A DNA stretch of 64,000 nt from Fulvivirgaceae bacterium JP3-4 (GTDB lineage: Bacteria; Bacteroidota; Bacteroidia; Cytophagales; Cyclobacteriaceae): the NCBI GenBank assembly GCA_029309925.1, contig JARKND010000005.1, positions 992,001 to 1,056,000 of the forward strand, in the 5' to 3' direction. The position numbers and the translations under genes are program-made. Below are positions 44,078-53,051 of this stretch, one piece after another (the first letter of the stretch is position 1; the number at the start of each line of letters is the position of its first letter). The notes below the pieces were generated by a model, which was not told the DNA's origin, made no database searches, and saw only the letters and a program-made list of their open reading frames with translations.

Positions 44078-44297
44078 AATTGAATTTCCAATAATGCTGC
44101 CTGCTTTGCAATCAGATTCTCTGGGGCACTTTACCCATGTAAGAATTCGGTGGAATTGAAGTGTCGCTACCCTAATCTGGTTTCCTGGTCGCAGTTCTCA
44201 AACTTTCAACCCTCCTCAGTGCAATTCACATAAGTAATAAAACACTCAGCTTTGTAATGATCGTGACGATTTACAGCCGAACGGACTTTTCCTGCCT

Positions 44298-47200
44298 CTA
44301 TTTACAGTAGTTGTCGAGTTGAAACCTGGCCTTTGCATCGCCAAATTCAACCGCCTTGCGCCAATCGAAGCAAGCTTTGTCTTTCTGTTCGATGCGATAG
44401 TAAAAATTGCCGCGCTGTTTATAGAACGATGCATTCTTTGGCTCTATTTTAATCGCTTCATCGAGATCCGAAATTCCGGCACCCGGATCTTCAAGCGCAG
44501 CTTTACACGTTGCGCGATTGTAGTACGCGATCGCATCCGTTGGATTGAGCGCAATAACTTTGTTGTAGTCCGCAATAGCACTTTCGTAATCTTCGATGGC
44601 TTCTTTAATTAAGGCACGGTTGAAAATGGCATTGAAATTCTTAGGATCCAGATCCACGGCCTTGTTCAGTGCTACCACGGCATTTTTCGTATCTTCAACA
44701 GCGAGGTAAGCACGGCCCATGTTGAGGTAAAGCTCAACTGTTGCAAGGCCTGCCTTCTGTGCATTTTCAAAATCTTTCAGTGCGGCTTCATTGTCCTGAC
44801 TCTCGATCAGCATCAGTCCGCGCTTATAGAACACATCTTTGTCTTTAACTCCGGCTGAAATGATCTTGTCAAAATACTCGAGGGCCGGAGCGTACTTCTT
44901 TGCGTTGTAATAGCTCTCGCCCAGCAGTTGAAGTAAAGCTGTCTCCGGTTTCTCGGAGAGCTTTTCAACCATCCGGAAATCCTTTGAAGCTTCATCGAAT
45001 TTTTCCGTTTTATAGTAAGTCATCCCGCGGTTTTCATAAGCCTTCGCATATTCGGGATTTCTTGAGATCGCGGCTGTGAAATCAGGAAGGGCAGCGCTGT
45101 AATTCTCAAGCTGATAATATGCCTTGCCACGGTTATTGTACAACACGGCATCCTTTACACCCAGCGTAATGGCCTGGGAATAGTCTTCAATCGCAGCGCT
45201 TGCATTTCCGGTCACGAATTTTGCATCGCCTCTGTGGAAGTATGCGGATCCAAGTTTGCCATCGCGGGTGACGGCTTCAGTGAAGTCTTTCAGTGCTTCG
45301 TCATAGTTTTTTGATTCGTACTTGCAATAGCCACGCATATCGAAAGCCAGCGCGTCTGTTGTTCCTGTTTGAATTGCCTTGTCGAGATCCGCTTGTGCAG
45401 CTTTGTAATCCTTGAGAAAAAATTCACAGGTTCCCTTTCGGTAATATAGTTCGGCACCGGTTTCACCCATTGAAATTGCTTTGGCAAAATCCGGTATAGC
45501 TTTGTCGTATTGTTTGGTTTCAAAATAGGAGAATGCTCTGCCCACATACACCAGTGGATCCTTCGATGCACCTTCAATTGCCTTCGTCAGGTCCGGAATT
45601 GCCTTGTCGTAATCTTTCATCATATATCGCGAAACACCGAGGTAGGTGAAATCATCCGTTACACCTTCTCCGCGTGCTACCACGATCGCCTCGTCTGCAA
45701 TGACGCCTGCATAATCTTTCAATTGATATTTTGCCGCTCCACGGTTCTTTAAAGCCTGCGTATAATCCTTTTTAATTCCCAGGGCGCGGTCAAAATCAGC
45801 AACCGATTCGCTGATCAATCCTGAATTGAGTTTTGCTTTACCGCGATTGTTAAAGACCAGTTCATGATTTGCTCCAAGCGCTATCGACTTATCGTACGAT
45901 TCAATCGCGCCTGTAAGATTGTTTTGTCTGAACCGCGCATTTCCAAGCTGGAAATAAATTTCATTGTTCTTGCTTTCAAGCTGCGCAGCTTTTTCGAGAT
46001 GGGGAATTGCTTCCTTCTCCTTTTGTGTCGCCAGGTAAGACAATGCGAGCGCTTCGTATGCCGAAAGGTCTGCCTTTAGCTTGATTGCTGACTTTTCAAG
46101 GTCCGTGATCGTGGCTGCATAATTCTTCTGTTCGTGAAAGGCCTTACCGCGCTTCAGATAGAGATCATCCTCTTTTTCGCCTGCAGTCTCCGCGGCCACC
46201 AGCGCATCCGTTGTGCCTTTAAAATCTTTTTTGTCAAATCGCAGGTAGCCGAGGTAAAGCGCAACTTTGGCATCTTTCTCGCCTGCCTTGAAAGCCTTAT
46301 CAAGGTTAGCGAATGCCTGCTCGGAATTTCTGACCATATAATAAGAGATTCCGAGCGTCCTGATGAGGTCTGCACTTTCACCTTCCGTGCCTTTTGCTTT
46401 TTCAAGATCGGTTGTTGTTCCGGCAAAATCATTCAACGCATATTTTGCGTAGCCGCGGTTCAGATAAGCCTTGGTGTAGTCAGCTTTGAGCTGAATTGCC
46501 TTATCATAGTCAGGCACTGCACCAGAGAAATCTTTCAGGTTTGCCTTTGCTTTGCCGCGATTATTGAAAACTACCGCGTCTTTCTGATCGAGTTCAATCG
46601 CTTTGTCGTAATTTTTAATTGCATTGGCGAAGTCGCTCTTTACGAAGTAAAGGTCTCCCAGAATTTTAAACGCTTCCAATTCTGATGCGCCCATCCCAAC
46701 AGCCTTTTCGAGATCGCTCAGCGCGAGATCACCAGATTTTTGAAAGTTGTGCGAATAGCCGCGGTAAAGAAATACTTCCTTCGTGTTGATGCCGGCTGAG
46801 ATCGCCTTGCTCAGGGACTCAACTGCGCCCGCGTACTCTTTGTTTCGATACTGACAGGTTCCCAGCTGATTGAATACATCTTTATCCGCAACCCCCATTG
46901 ACACCGCATTTGACAAGTTTTTAGCAGCCTCAACACAATTCCCGTTTGCAGCATGGCTCAGTCCGAGCATCCTGAAAACATCTTTATCTTTAATAGCTTT
47001 TTGAACCAGCTTGTCGAAGGTGCTTGCTGCGTTTTTAAAATCGTTCAGTGAGAAATACGCTGTGCCCAACCGTTGCAAAAGGTCGTTTTCCGTCTTGCCT
47101 TTGGCGATCAGCTTCTCAAGATCAGACGCGGCATTCTTCCAGTCTGCATTTTTATAATACGCATCGGCTCTGTTTTCGAGGGCTTTGTCATAATCCGGTT

Positions 47201-48485
47201 TCAGTTCAAGTGCTTTTGTGAAATCACCGATTGCCCCGGCATATTCTTTCAGGTTCGATTTCGCCTTCCCGCGGTTGTTGTACACTACGGCATCGTTGTT
47301 CTGAAGTTTGATCGCTTCGTCATAAGCCTTTACGGCACCGGCAAAATCATTTTTCGTGAATTTGATGTCGCCCACATTGCGGAAGGCTACCGCATCCGAG
47401 AGGCCCATCGCTATGGATTTCTCGAGGTCCTTTAATGCGTTGTCGTTGTCTTTCTGCTCAACTTCGGCTGTGCCTTTGTACCAGAATACTTCTTTCGTGT
47501 TGATGCCTGATGCAACGGCACGGCTAAGCGATTCAATCGCAGGAGCAAACTCCTTATTCTTGAACTGACATACCCCCAGGTTGTAAAAGACATCCTTTTC
47601 TGTATCGCCCAGGGAAACTGCTGAAGCCAGGTGCTTTGCGGCTTCTGAGCAGTCACCAAGGTAGGCAAGACTCAGGCCGAGCATGCGAAACACGTCTTTG
47701 TCCTTCACACCTTTTTCAACCACTTTTTTCATCTTCTCGGAGGCCGACTTGTACTCCTTCAACGCAAAGTGAGACGTGCCCGTCTTTTGAAAAATTTCCG
47801 TGTCTGTTCGCCCCGTGCTGATCAGCTTATCGAAGTCTTCAATGCTTCCTTTCCAGTCCTGGAGCTTAAAGCGTGTCTCGGCCCGGTTCTCGTACGCCTT
47901 ATCGTAATTCGATTTCAGTGCAATCGCCTTGTCAAAATCGGAAAGCGCGCCTTTCAGATCCTGCACATTGAATTTTGCTTTTCCGCGGTTATTGAACAAA
48001 ACAGCGTCTTCCTTGCTCGCGAGTGCCTTGTCGTAGTAGATGATGGCATCCTTAAAATTATCCATGCGAAATTTTGCATTTCCAAGGTTGGCATATGCAT
48101 CGAAGCTCTTCGCTCCCAGGCCGATGGCTTTTTCAAGATCAGTGGCAGCTCCCTGGTAGTCGTCCAGCACATACTTCGTGTTCCCCCGGAATTCAAACAG
48201 CTCGGCAGAATTTATGCGCGCTTTCAACGCTTCATCAAAGTCTGTTTTCGCTTTTTCGTATTCTTTTAATTGGTAATAGGCTACGCCACGTTTTACAAAA
48301 ACTTCCTTGTTGGCAAAACCCGAGTTGATGAGCTGCGTGAAGCCCAGGGTTGCATCATTGTATGCGCCTGCATTGAGTTTTTTAAGTGAAGCTTCCCACT
48401 GGACGTTCAGCAGGGAATCAGCTCTCTGCGCAACGGCAGCATGGAGGATCAGAACGCAAAGTGCGGTGAGGCAGGTAACTCTCAT
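44298..48485 (-). CDS. Giant exported TPR protein with 238-residue super-repeats
   Basis: 1395 residues from the ATG at 48483-48485 (MRVTCLTALCVLILHAAVAQ, a signal peptide). An ATG four codons upstream (48497) is only about 5 bases from the predicted transcription start, so the inner one is preferred. The protein is TPR repeats of 34 residues almost end to end. Landmark NNRGKA recurs every 238 residues exactly (seven TPRs) five times, counted from residue 169 of the longer form, giving four full super-repeats plus a fifth, degenerate one. No catalytic domain is seen. It is probably a periplasmic or surface scaffold. Confidence 0.9.
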   Translation of the reverse strand: MRVTCLTALCVLILHAAVAQRADSLLNVQWEASLKKLNAGAYNDATLGFTQLINSGFANKEVFVKRGVAYYQLKEYEKAKTDFDEALKARINSAELFEFRGNTKYVLDDYQGAATDLEKAIGLGAKSFDAYANLGNAKFRMDNFKDAIIYYDKALASKEDAVLFNNRGKAKFNVQDLKGALSDFDKAIALKSNYDKAYENRAETRFKLQDWKGSIEDFDKLISTGRTDTEIFQKTGTSHFALKEYKSASEKMKKVVEKGVKDKDVFRMLGLSLAYLGDCSEAAKHLASAVSLGDTEKDVFYNLGVCQFKNKEFAPAIESLSRAVASGINTKEVFWYKGTAEVEQKDNDNALKDLEKSIAMGLSDAVAFRNVGDIKFTKNDFAGAVKAYDEAIKLQNNDAVVYNNRGKAKSNLKEYAGAIGDFTKALELKPDYDKALENRADAYYKNADWKNAASDLEKLIAKGKTENDLLQRLGTAYFSLNDFKNAASTFDKLVQKAIKDKDVFRMLGLSHAANGNCVEAAKNLSNAVSMGVADKDVFNQLGTCQYRNKEYAGAVESLSKAISAGINTKEVFLYRGYSHNFQKSGDLALSDLEKAVGMGASELEAFKILGDLYFVKSDFANAIKNYDKAIELDQKDAVVFNNRGKAKANLKDFSGAVPDYDKAIQLKADYTKAYLNRGYAKYALNDFAGTTTDLEKAKGTEGESADLIRTLGISYYMVRNSEQAFANLDKAFKAGEKDAKVALYLGYLRFDKKDFKGTTDALVAAETAGEKEDDLYLKRGKAFHEQKNYAATITDLEKSAIKLKADLSAYEALALSYLATQKEKEAIPHLEKAAQLESKNNEIYFQLGNARFRQNNLTGAIESYDKSIALGANHELVFNNRGKAKLNSGLISESVADFDRALGIKKDYTQALKNRGAAKYQLKDYAGVIADEAIVVARGEGVTDDFTYLGVSRYMMKDYDKAIPDLTKAIEGASKDPLVYVGRAFSYFETKQYDKAIPDFAKAISMGETGAELYYRKGTCEFFLKDYKAAQADLDKAIQTGTTDALAFDMRGYCKYESKNYDEALKDFTEAVTRDGKLGSAYFHRGDAKFVTGNASAAIEDYSQAITLGVKDAVLYNNRGKAYYQLENYSAALPDFTAAISRNPEYAKAYENRGMTYYKTEKFDEASKDFRMVEKLSEKPETALLQLLGESYYNAKKYAPALEYFDKIISAGVKDKDVFYKRGLMLIESQDNEAALKDFENAQKAGLATVELYLNMGRAYLAVEDTKNAVVALNKAVDLDPKNFNAIFNRALIKEAIEDYESAIADYNKVIALNPTDAIAYYNRATCKAALEDPGAGISDLDEAIKIEPKNASFYKQRGNFYYRIEQKDKACFDWRKAVEFGDAKARFQLDNYCK
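45138..47993 (-). repeat. Four consecutive 714-bp in-frame super-repeats within the TPR gene
   Basis: Units begin at 47993, 47279, 46565 and 45851 (minus strand) and each encodes exactly 238 residues starting NNRGKA. A fifth, degenerate unit starts at 45137. The first two share the longest identical stretches (KDKDVFRMLGLS, SGINTKEVF), so they are the youngest pair. Each unit is seven 34-residue TPRs. Confidence 0.85.
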
Positions 48486-48507
48486 ATTCGATAGCATTGT
48501 AGGACAA

Positions 48508-48515
48508 CAAAATTA
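48508..48515 (-). promoter_or_regulatory. -7 promoter element of the giant TPR gene
   Basis: Minus-strand TAATTTTG is a perfect TAnnTTTG. No good -33 element is found at the usual spacing. It implies a leader of about 17 bases to the ATG at 48485. Confidence 0.45.
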
Positions 48516-48556
48516 TCAAATATGGCCGGTTTTTAAATGCGCAAATGAAATGCGAG

Positions 48557-48658
48557 TCAGGTCTGTAAGAATTCGCTCAGAAAATAGAGGAAATTGAATA
48601 AAAGCAGGAAGAGCACGATATAACCGAACAATTTTGCCCGCAAAAAATAGGGACGCAT
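48557..48658 (-). CDS. Possible 33-residue single-pass membrane microprotein
   Basis: An ATG at 48656-48658 opens a 33-codon frame ending TGA at 48557-48559. The product starts MRPYFLRAKLFGYIVLFLLL: positively charged N-terminus, one hydrophobic helix (about 11-28), short polar tail. It lies 53 bases after the anti-sigma stop on the same strand and before the TPR gene promoter. The composition is what a real small membrane protein would show, but the frame is short and chance cannot be excluded. Confidence 0.35.
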   Translation of the reverse strand: MRPYFLRAKLFGYIVLFLLLFNFLYFLSEFLQT

Positions 48659-48711
48659 AGGTTAAGTTTTCAGAAAGGCGAAAAATATTATGCCCGCTTC
48701 GCTGCTGCGTG

Positions 48712-49509
48712 CTACCCCTTTTTAACCTCTCCTTTCACCTGCATCGTTTCCATGGTTGGGGAAGGCTTTCCACCCCGCGGTTCAACAGTTACTGCAAAAA
48801 GAACCGCACCCTTGTCAACTGATTTCATTTTGTGAAGCCCCGCAAAGTTCCCGTCAAACACTCCGGCATCAACTGGTTTACCGTCAATGATAGCCCACAA
48901 CTGATACTGGTTGTCACGTGCAAGCTCTTTCATGTTCTGAATACTGAGATAAACTTCCTTCGTCTTCTCATTCCAGTAAACGGACGCCATCGCCCCGGGA
49001 GCGTTCGGTGTGCCCGTCATGATCACACGCTGGAAATTCGGATTATCCATCACCTTCAGATCATTTTCCATGCGATCGATCCGCTCATTCACCTGATTGT
49101 AGTCCTGAGCGATTTTCTGATTCTGAGCGACAAGCGTTGCGAGGTTCGATTCGCTTGCTTTCCATCGCTCATAATACATAAAGGCGAAGTACGAGGCGAC
49201 AATCGCGATTGATATTGATGCTGCTGCGGCCAGACGCCAGAATGAGATTTGTCGGCCCTTATTAAGCTCAGCAACGCTGGCTGATTGCTTACCGATCCGC
49301 TCTATCAACCCGGCCCTGACAGAAGCAGGCGGGATAACAGCAGCCTTCAACAGTAATCGTTCCTGCGCATCTTCAATGCGGTTGAGTTCGGCCATCAGTT
49401 CCGGATAGGCAAGCAGGTCTTTTTCGACCTCAGCTTTCTCCTTTTCTGACAGCTCGCCCAAAGCGTACGCTTCGAGAATGCCGGACGATATGTATTCTGA
49501 CAAATTCAA
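48712..49509 (-). CDS. RskA-like anti-sigma factor
   Basis: 265 residues. An N-terminal zinc-finger-like/ASD helix bundle (1-75: EAYALGELSEKEKAEVEKDL) without the HxxxCxxC metal site, one membrane helix (about 92-112), a coiled coil (about 115-150), and the periplasmic RskA C-terminal domain (about 155-262: GAMASVYWNEKTKEVYL, YQLWAIIDGKPVDAGVF). It should bind the ECF sigma factor encoded just upstream, with which it overlaps by four bases (ATGA). RskA homologues respond to envelope stress by regulated proteolysis. Confidence 0.9.
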   Translation of the reverse strand: MNLSEYISSGILEAYALGELSEKEKAEVEKDLLAYPELMAELNRIEDAQERLLLKAAVIPPASVRAGLIERIGKQSASVAELNKGRQISFWRLAAAASISIAIVASYFAFMYYERWKASESNLATLVAQNQKIAQDYNQVNERIDRMENDLKVMDNPNFQRVIMTGTPNAPGAMASVYWNEKTKEVYLSIQNMKELARDNQYQLWAIIDGKPVDAGVFDGNFAGLHKMKSVDKGAVLFAVTVEPRGGKPSPTMETMQVKGEVKKG

Positions 49510-50039
49510 CGTACTCCTAAAGTTGATCGTAATTGTTGCATCGCGAGCCGTAACCGGGTTTTTACAGTGCCGAGCGGAATATTGAATTCCTCTGCGACCT
49601 CCGACTGCGAATAACCTTCAAAATATAATTTTTCGACAATAAACTTTTGTTCTTCGGGAAGTGGTTTTAGAATATCTTTCACGCCAATGCCTTCAACACG
49701 CTGTTCAATATACTCCTGGTTGTCGATTTTACTTACGACATTCCCGATGCCGCTGGTTTTCTTTTCCTTGTTTATTTCTTTCGACCGCGTCTTATCGATG
49801 GCGTGATTGCGTGCGATGTTCAGCATCCATGTAAACAATCTGCCTTTCGAAGTATCGTAGCTTTCGATCTTGTCCCAGATTTTTACAAAAACGTCCTGCA
49901 GAATTTCCTCCGCTACGGGTTCGTTTCTGACGATCCGAAGGATCACACCGAACAGCGCCCCTGAGTAGTGGTCGTATAGGTATGACAGCGTTGCTTTGTC
50001 GCGCTTGCGAAGGCCCGCGACAAGTTCTGCTTCTGATAT
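49506..50039 (-). CDS. ECF sigma-70 factor lacking a standard start codon
   Basis: About 177 residues. Regions 2 and 4 are clear: YLYDHYSGALFGVILRIVRNE, EEILQDVFVKIWDKIESYD, GRLFTWMLNIARNHAIDK, and LPEEQKFIVEKLYFEGYSQ with GTVKTRLRLAMQQLR. The conserved N-terminus (SEAELVAGLRKRDKATL) extends 31 codons upstream of the first GTG (49946), which falls inside region 2. The frame upstream contains only ATA (50039) and ATT (50057) where ATG is expected, then a TAA. I place the start at ATA 50039, preceded by GGAAAA. The anti-sigma gene overlaps its end. Confidence 0.85.
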   Translation of the reverse strand: MSEAELVAGLRKRDKATLSYLYDHYSGALFGVILRIVRNEPVAEEILQDVFVKIWDKIESYDTSKGRLFTWMLNIARNHAIDKTRSKEINKEKKTSGIGNVVSKIDNQEYIEQRVEGIGVKDILKPLPEEQKFIVEKLYFEGYSQSEVAEEFNIPLGTVKTRLRLAMQQLRSTLGVR

Positions 50040-50130
50040 GTTTTTTCCGGTGGTAATAGACCGCGCGATTTATGGTAAGTAATACAATTGACTCCACATA
50101 ATCAAACCGGTGGAAGCGCGGATTGTTTGA

Positions 50131-50907
50131 CTATTTTCTTACGATCAGTAAAAGATCAAGCGCATCGGCAGCATCATCCACTACGATGTAGTCGCTGTGA
50201 TGAATGCTCTTCACAAGTTCGTTGTCGGTGGTTTGAAGCGTATTGCGATTCCATCGGTTCATGATTTCGTAAGGAACGCGCAGCAGTGCTGCAGGCAACC
50301 ACCATTGAAGTCTGAGAATATCCCATCGTGTATACCGCTCAACTGATTTCTTGTTCTCGCGATAGTACTGCATCACCTTTTCATTGCCGGTGATACCTTT
50401 CATCTTGACCTCCCGATAAATTTTGGCTGCCAGGCTTCGTAATTCATCAGGAAGGTACTCGCGCACGTGCCACGGATTTCGCGTAAGCGACATTTTGCGA
50501 TTCGGAGTCGTGAGCAAGGCAGTTCCTCCCGGCTTCAACACGCGGTGGATTTCCCGAAGAAATAGTTCATCGTCCTTGATATGTTCGATCACCTGAAAAC
50601 TCACCACGTAATCGTAAGTGTTGTCTTTTAAATTCCCGAGTGGAGGGATGTTCATGCTCATGAATTTCCCTTGTGGAAATTTTTGTGACAAACTCCTGAT
50701 AACGGATTCAATCTTATCGACAGCTGTAAAGGAACTGCTTTGGCTGATCAGTACATCAACGCCACGCCCTTCCCCGCAACCAACTTCCAGTACATTCCCT
50801 TTTACATGATCTTTCGCCACAACATAAGCCTTGTACAGCCGTTGATGGATAGGATTGTCAGAAGTAATGGCTTCGCTGGTGATTTCCGTAGTGAAAATTT
50901 TACTCAT
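50131..50907 (-). CDS. Class I SAM-dependent methyltransferase
   Basis: 258 residues from the ATG at 50905-50907; the longer frame starts at a TTG. Motif I is VLEVGCGEGRGVDVL, followed by AVDKIESVI at strand two, YDYVVSFQVIEHI at motif II/III and HRVLKPGGTALLTTPN for motif IV. The C-terminus (about 170-258) is a family-specific extension. Substrate unknown; similar proteins methylate quinone precursors or glycans. It diverges from the GWxTD gene (80-base gap). Confidence 0.88.
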   Translation of the reverse strand: MSKIFTTEITSEAITSDNPIHQRLYKAYVVAKDHVKGNVLEVGCGEGRGVDVLISQSSSFTAVDKIESVIRSLSQKFPQGKFMSMNIPPLGNLKDNTYDYVVSFQVIEHIKDDELFLREIHRVLKPGGTALLTTPNRKMSLTRNPWHVREYLPDELRSLAAKIYREVKMKGITGNEKVMQYYRENKKSVERYTRWDILRLQWWLPAALLRVPYEIMNRWNRNTLQTTDNELVKSIHHSDYIVVDDAADALDLLLIVRK

Positions 50908-50987
50908 GGCGGCAAAAATAAGCAATGTCGCATGTCCTTTCCCTGGCAGGTTAAAAATCTTTTCAGTCGCTGGTTTGTGAGACGATC

Positions 50988-52169
50988 ATGAAAATCTTTA
51001 TAATTTCACGTTCTATGTTCACATTCGTTCGATTTATTGTTTTTGTCTTCATCGCGGGCACTGCCGTAGCACAGCCACTGCGGGACATCAACTACAATTA
51101 TCTCTACAATCCTGATGAGATCGTGAGCCTTCAGATGCATCCTGTCAAAGCTGCGTCACAATGGATTGTCCATTATTCTCTTCAGGTCAGGGATGCGAGC
51201 AATCCTATCGGAAATTTTACGATCGAATGGTCCACGCGTGACAACCTTTCTGATAAGGAAGGAAGGGTGATTCAGATAGATTCATCACAACTTGTGACGG
51301 GCGATGGACAGATCACACTCGCAGCGGCAAGTCAACCCATATTTCTTGTTGCTAAGGTGATCAACAAACCGATGAAGCGTGCCTGGTATTTTTACACTGC
51401 CCTGGAACCGAACTATCCTGTGAATGCTGTAATTGAAAAGGATGGAAAGGTAGTGCAGACTTCGTTCGTCAATCTCACTGATTCGATCAGGTTGCGTGGC
51501 TTCGCTTCGGGTATTGTCTCATATTATAATGATGTCTTTCCGGCCGCGCAGCCTCCGTTCAGTGAGGCGCAGGGAAAAGTTTCCCGCGGCATGAAAACGG
51601 ATTCTACGTTCAGGATCCGCGAAGGCGAAAGGATGAATCTTTTTAAAAAAGGCTTGTACCTTATTCAAACCGATACGAATTCGACCGAGGGTATAACCGT
51701 ACGGGTTGAAGACGACTATCCAAAGCTGGCAAGGATCCAGACGCTATCTCCTCCGCTGGTATACATTACAACAGCGCAGGAACATGCCCGTCTGCTCCAG
51801 GCGAAAAATGAAAAGAAACTATTCGACAGGATTGTGCTCGGAATTACCAATGACCAGGAACGTGCAAAGCGTCTGATGCGAAATTATTTTAAGCGAATTG
51901 AACTCGCTAATCAACTCTTCACTTCATACAAAGAAGGCTGGAAGACCGATAGAGGTATGATCTACATTGTTTTTGGTTTGCCGGATGAAGTCTTCAGATT
52001 CAATGACCGCGAGGTCTGGAACTACGAGCTCAACAATCAAAATGTCAGTTTTACATTTATTAAGTCAAGCTCTGTATTCGATCCGGATAATTATGTCTTA
52101 CTTCGCGACAAGAAGTATCAGCAGGCGTGGTATAGTACGATAGATCTGTGGCGCGGCTCACGCTTTTAA
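50988..52169 (+). CDS. GWxTD domain-containing secreted protein
   Basis: 393 residues. The signal peptide is cleaner from the second ATG (51015: MFTFVRFIVFVFIAGTAVAQ) than from 50988, so either start is possible. The domain at about 310-385 contains the hallmark GWKTDRGMIYIVFGLPDEV, followed by VWNYE and FDPDNY blocks. GWxTD proteins are found in Bacteroidota and Acidobacteriota, are exported, and have no established biochemical role. rlmB follows after 19 bases on the same strand. Confidence 0.88.
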   Translation: MKIFIISRSMFTFVRFIVFVFIAGTAVAQPLRDINYNYLYNPDEIVSLQMHPVKAASQWIVHYSLQVRDASNPIGNFTIEWSTRDNLSDKEGRVIQIDSSQLVTGDGQITLAAASQPIFLVAKVINKPMKRAWYFYTALEPNYPVNAVIEKDGKVVQTSFVNLTDSIRLRGFASGIVSYYNDVFPAAQPPFSEAQGKVSRGMKTDSTFRIREGERMNLFKKGLYLIQTDTNSTEGITVRVEDDYPKLARIQTLSPPLVYITTAQEHARLLQAKNEKKLFDRIVLGITNDQERAKRLMRNYFKRIELANQLFTSYKEGWKTDRGMIYIVFGLPDEVFRFNDREVWNYELNNQNVSFTFIKSSSVFDPDNYVLLRDKKYQQAWYSTIDLWRGSRF

Positions 52170-52188
52170 AAAGATGCCCTGACGACTT

Positions 52189-52929
52189 ATGGAAAAAACC
52201 GATATGATATATGGTACCCGGGCGGTGCTTGAAGCAATTCACGCAGGAAAGGAAATTGAGAAGATCATGATCCAGTCCGGACTGCAGAACGACCTCATCA
52301 AGGAACTGATCAACACAGCGCGGCAGAAGCAGGTGCCCTATACGTTCGTTCCCCAGGAAAAACTTAAACGACTTTCATCCAAAAATCACCAGGGCGTCAT
52401 CTGTCTGTTATCATCGGTAAGTTATGCGGCACTCGATAATGTAATTGACAAAGCATTCAGTGAAGGGAGAGAACCTTTGCTGCTGGTTCTCGATCGGGTG
52501 ACGGATGTTCGCAACTTCGGGGCCATTGCGCGTACCGCGGAATGCGCAGGTGTCGATGGAATTGTGATTGGAGAAAAAGGAAGCGCACCGATCACCAGCG
52601 ATGCGATGAAAACATCAGCGGGGGCACTCAATTACATGGCAGTGTCGCGCGAGAAAGATCTGAAGCAAACCATGAAGTTGTTTCGCGAAAGCGGAATAAA
52701 AATTATCGCCTGCACAGAAAAAGCTTCAAAGACAATTTTTGAAACTGATATCACCGGACCTGTAGCCATTGTCATGGGATCGGAAGAAGATGGAATTTCG
52801 GACGATCTCCTTCGCTCGGCAGACGAGCTTGTAAAAATCCCAATGAAGGGAAAGATTGGCTCTCTGAACGTTTCGGTTGCTACAGGCGTAGCGGTGTATG
52901 AGGTGATCAGGAAGAGACTGGCGAAGTAA
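52189..52929 (+). CDS. rlmB: 23S rRNA (guanosine-2'-O-)-methyltransferase RlmB
   Basis: 246 residues. The N-terminal substrate-binding domain (YGTRAVLEAI, about 8-80) precedes the SpoU knot: DRVTDVRNFGAIARTAECAG (motif 1), VMGSEEDGIS (motif 2), and IPMKGKIGSLNVSVATGVA (motif 3). This gives the deep trefoil knot that binds SAM. RlmB methylates G2251 of 23S rRNA in the peptidyl-transferase centre. It is co-oriented with GWxTD at a 19-base distance. Confidence 0.94.
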   Translation: MEKTDMIYGTRAVLEAIHAGKEIEKIMIQSGLQNDLIKELINTARQKQVPYTFVPQEKLKRLSSKNHQGVICLLSSVSYAALDNVIDKAFSEGREPLLLVLDRVTDVRNFGAIARTAECAGVDGIVIGEKGSAPITSDAMKTSAGALNYMAVSREKDLKQTMKLFRESGIKIIACTEKASKTIFETDITGPVAIVMGSEEDGISDDLLRSADELVKIPMKGKIGSLNVSVATGVAVYEVIRKRLAK

Positions 52930-53048
52930 TGTGTTCATGTACGCATGTGTACATGTGTTCATGTTTGCGTCCTTCTCAGTTCGTCAAATTTGACATGCAC
53001 TTTCAAGTTTCAGTCACACGAGCACATGAGCACCCGCGCACATGAGCA
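52930..53048. repeat. Inverted ATGTG-rich repeat flanking a GTCAAATTTGAC palindrome
   Basis: Left arm of ATGTGTTCATGT-type units (52930-52967) and right arm of GAGCACATGAGCAC-type units (53019-53048) are imperfect reverse complements. Between them lies the perfect palindrome GTCAAATTTGAC (52983-52994). The position between convergent rlmB and manC suggests a shared transcription end, but there is no T-run. Confidence 0.5.
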
Positions 53049-53051
53049 CAT

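Noticed and set aside
46134-46685. Long antisense frames inside the TPR gene and elsewhere (e.g. 8546-8848)
   Set aside because: They are shadows of strongly biased codon use on the other strand, with no domain or promoter.
49792-50097. A separate ATG-started protein covering the sigma N-terminus
   Set aside because: It reads the wrong frame across sigma region 2 and has no recognisable domain.
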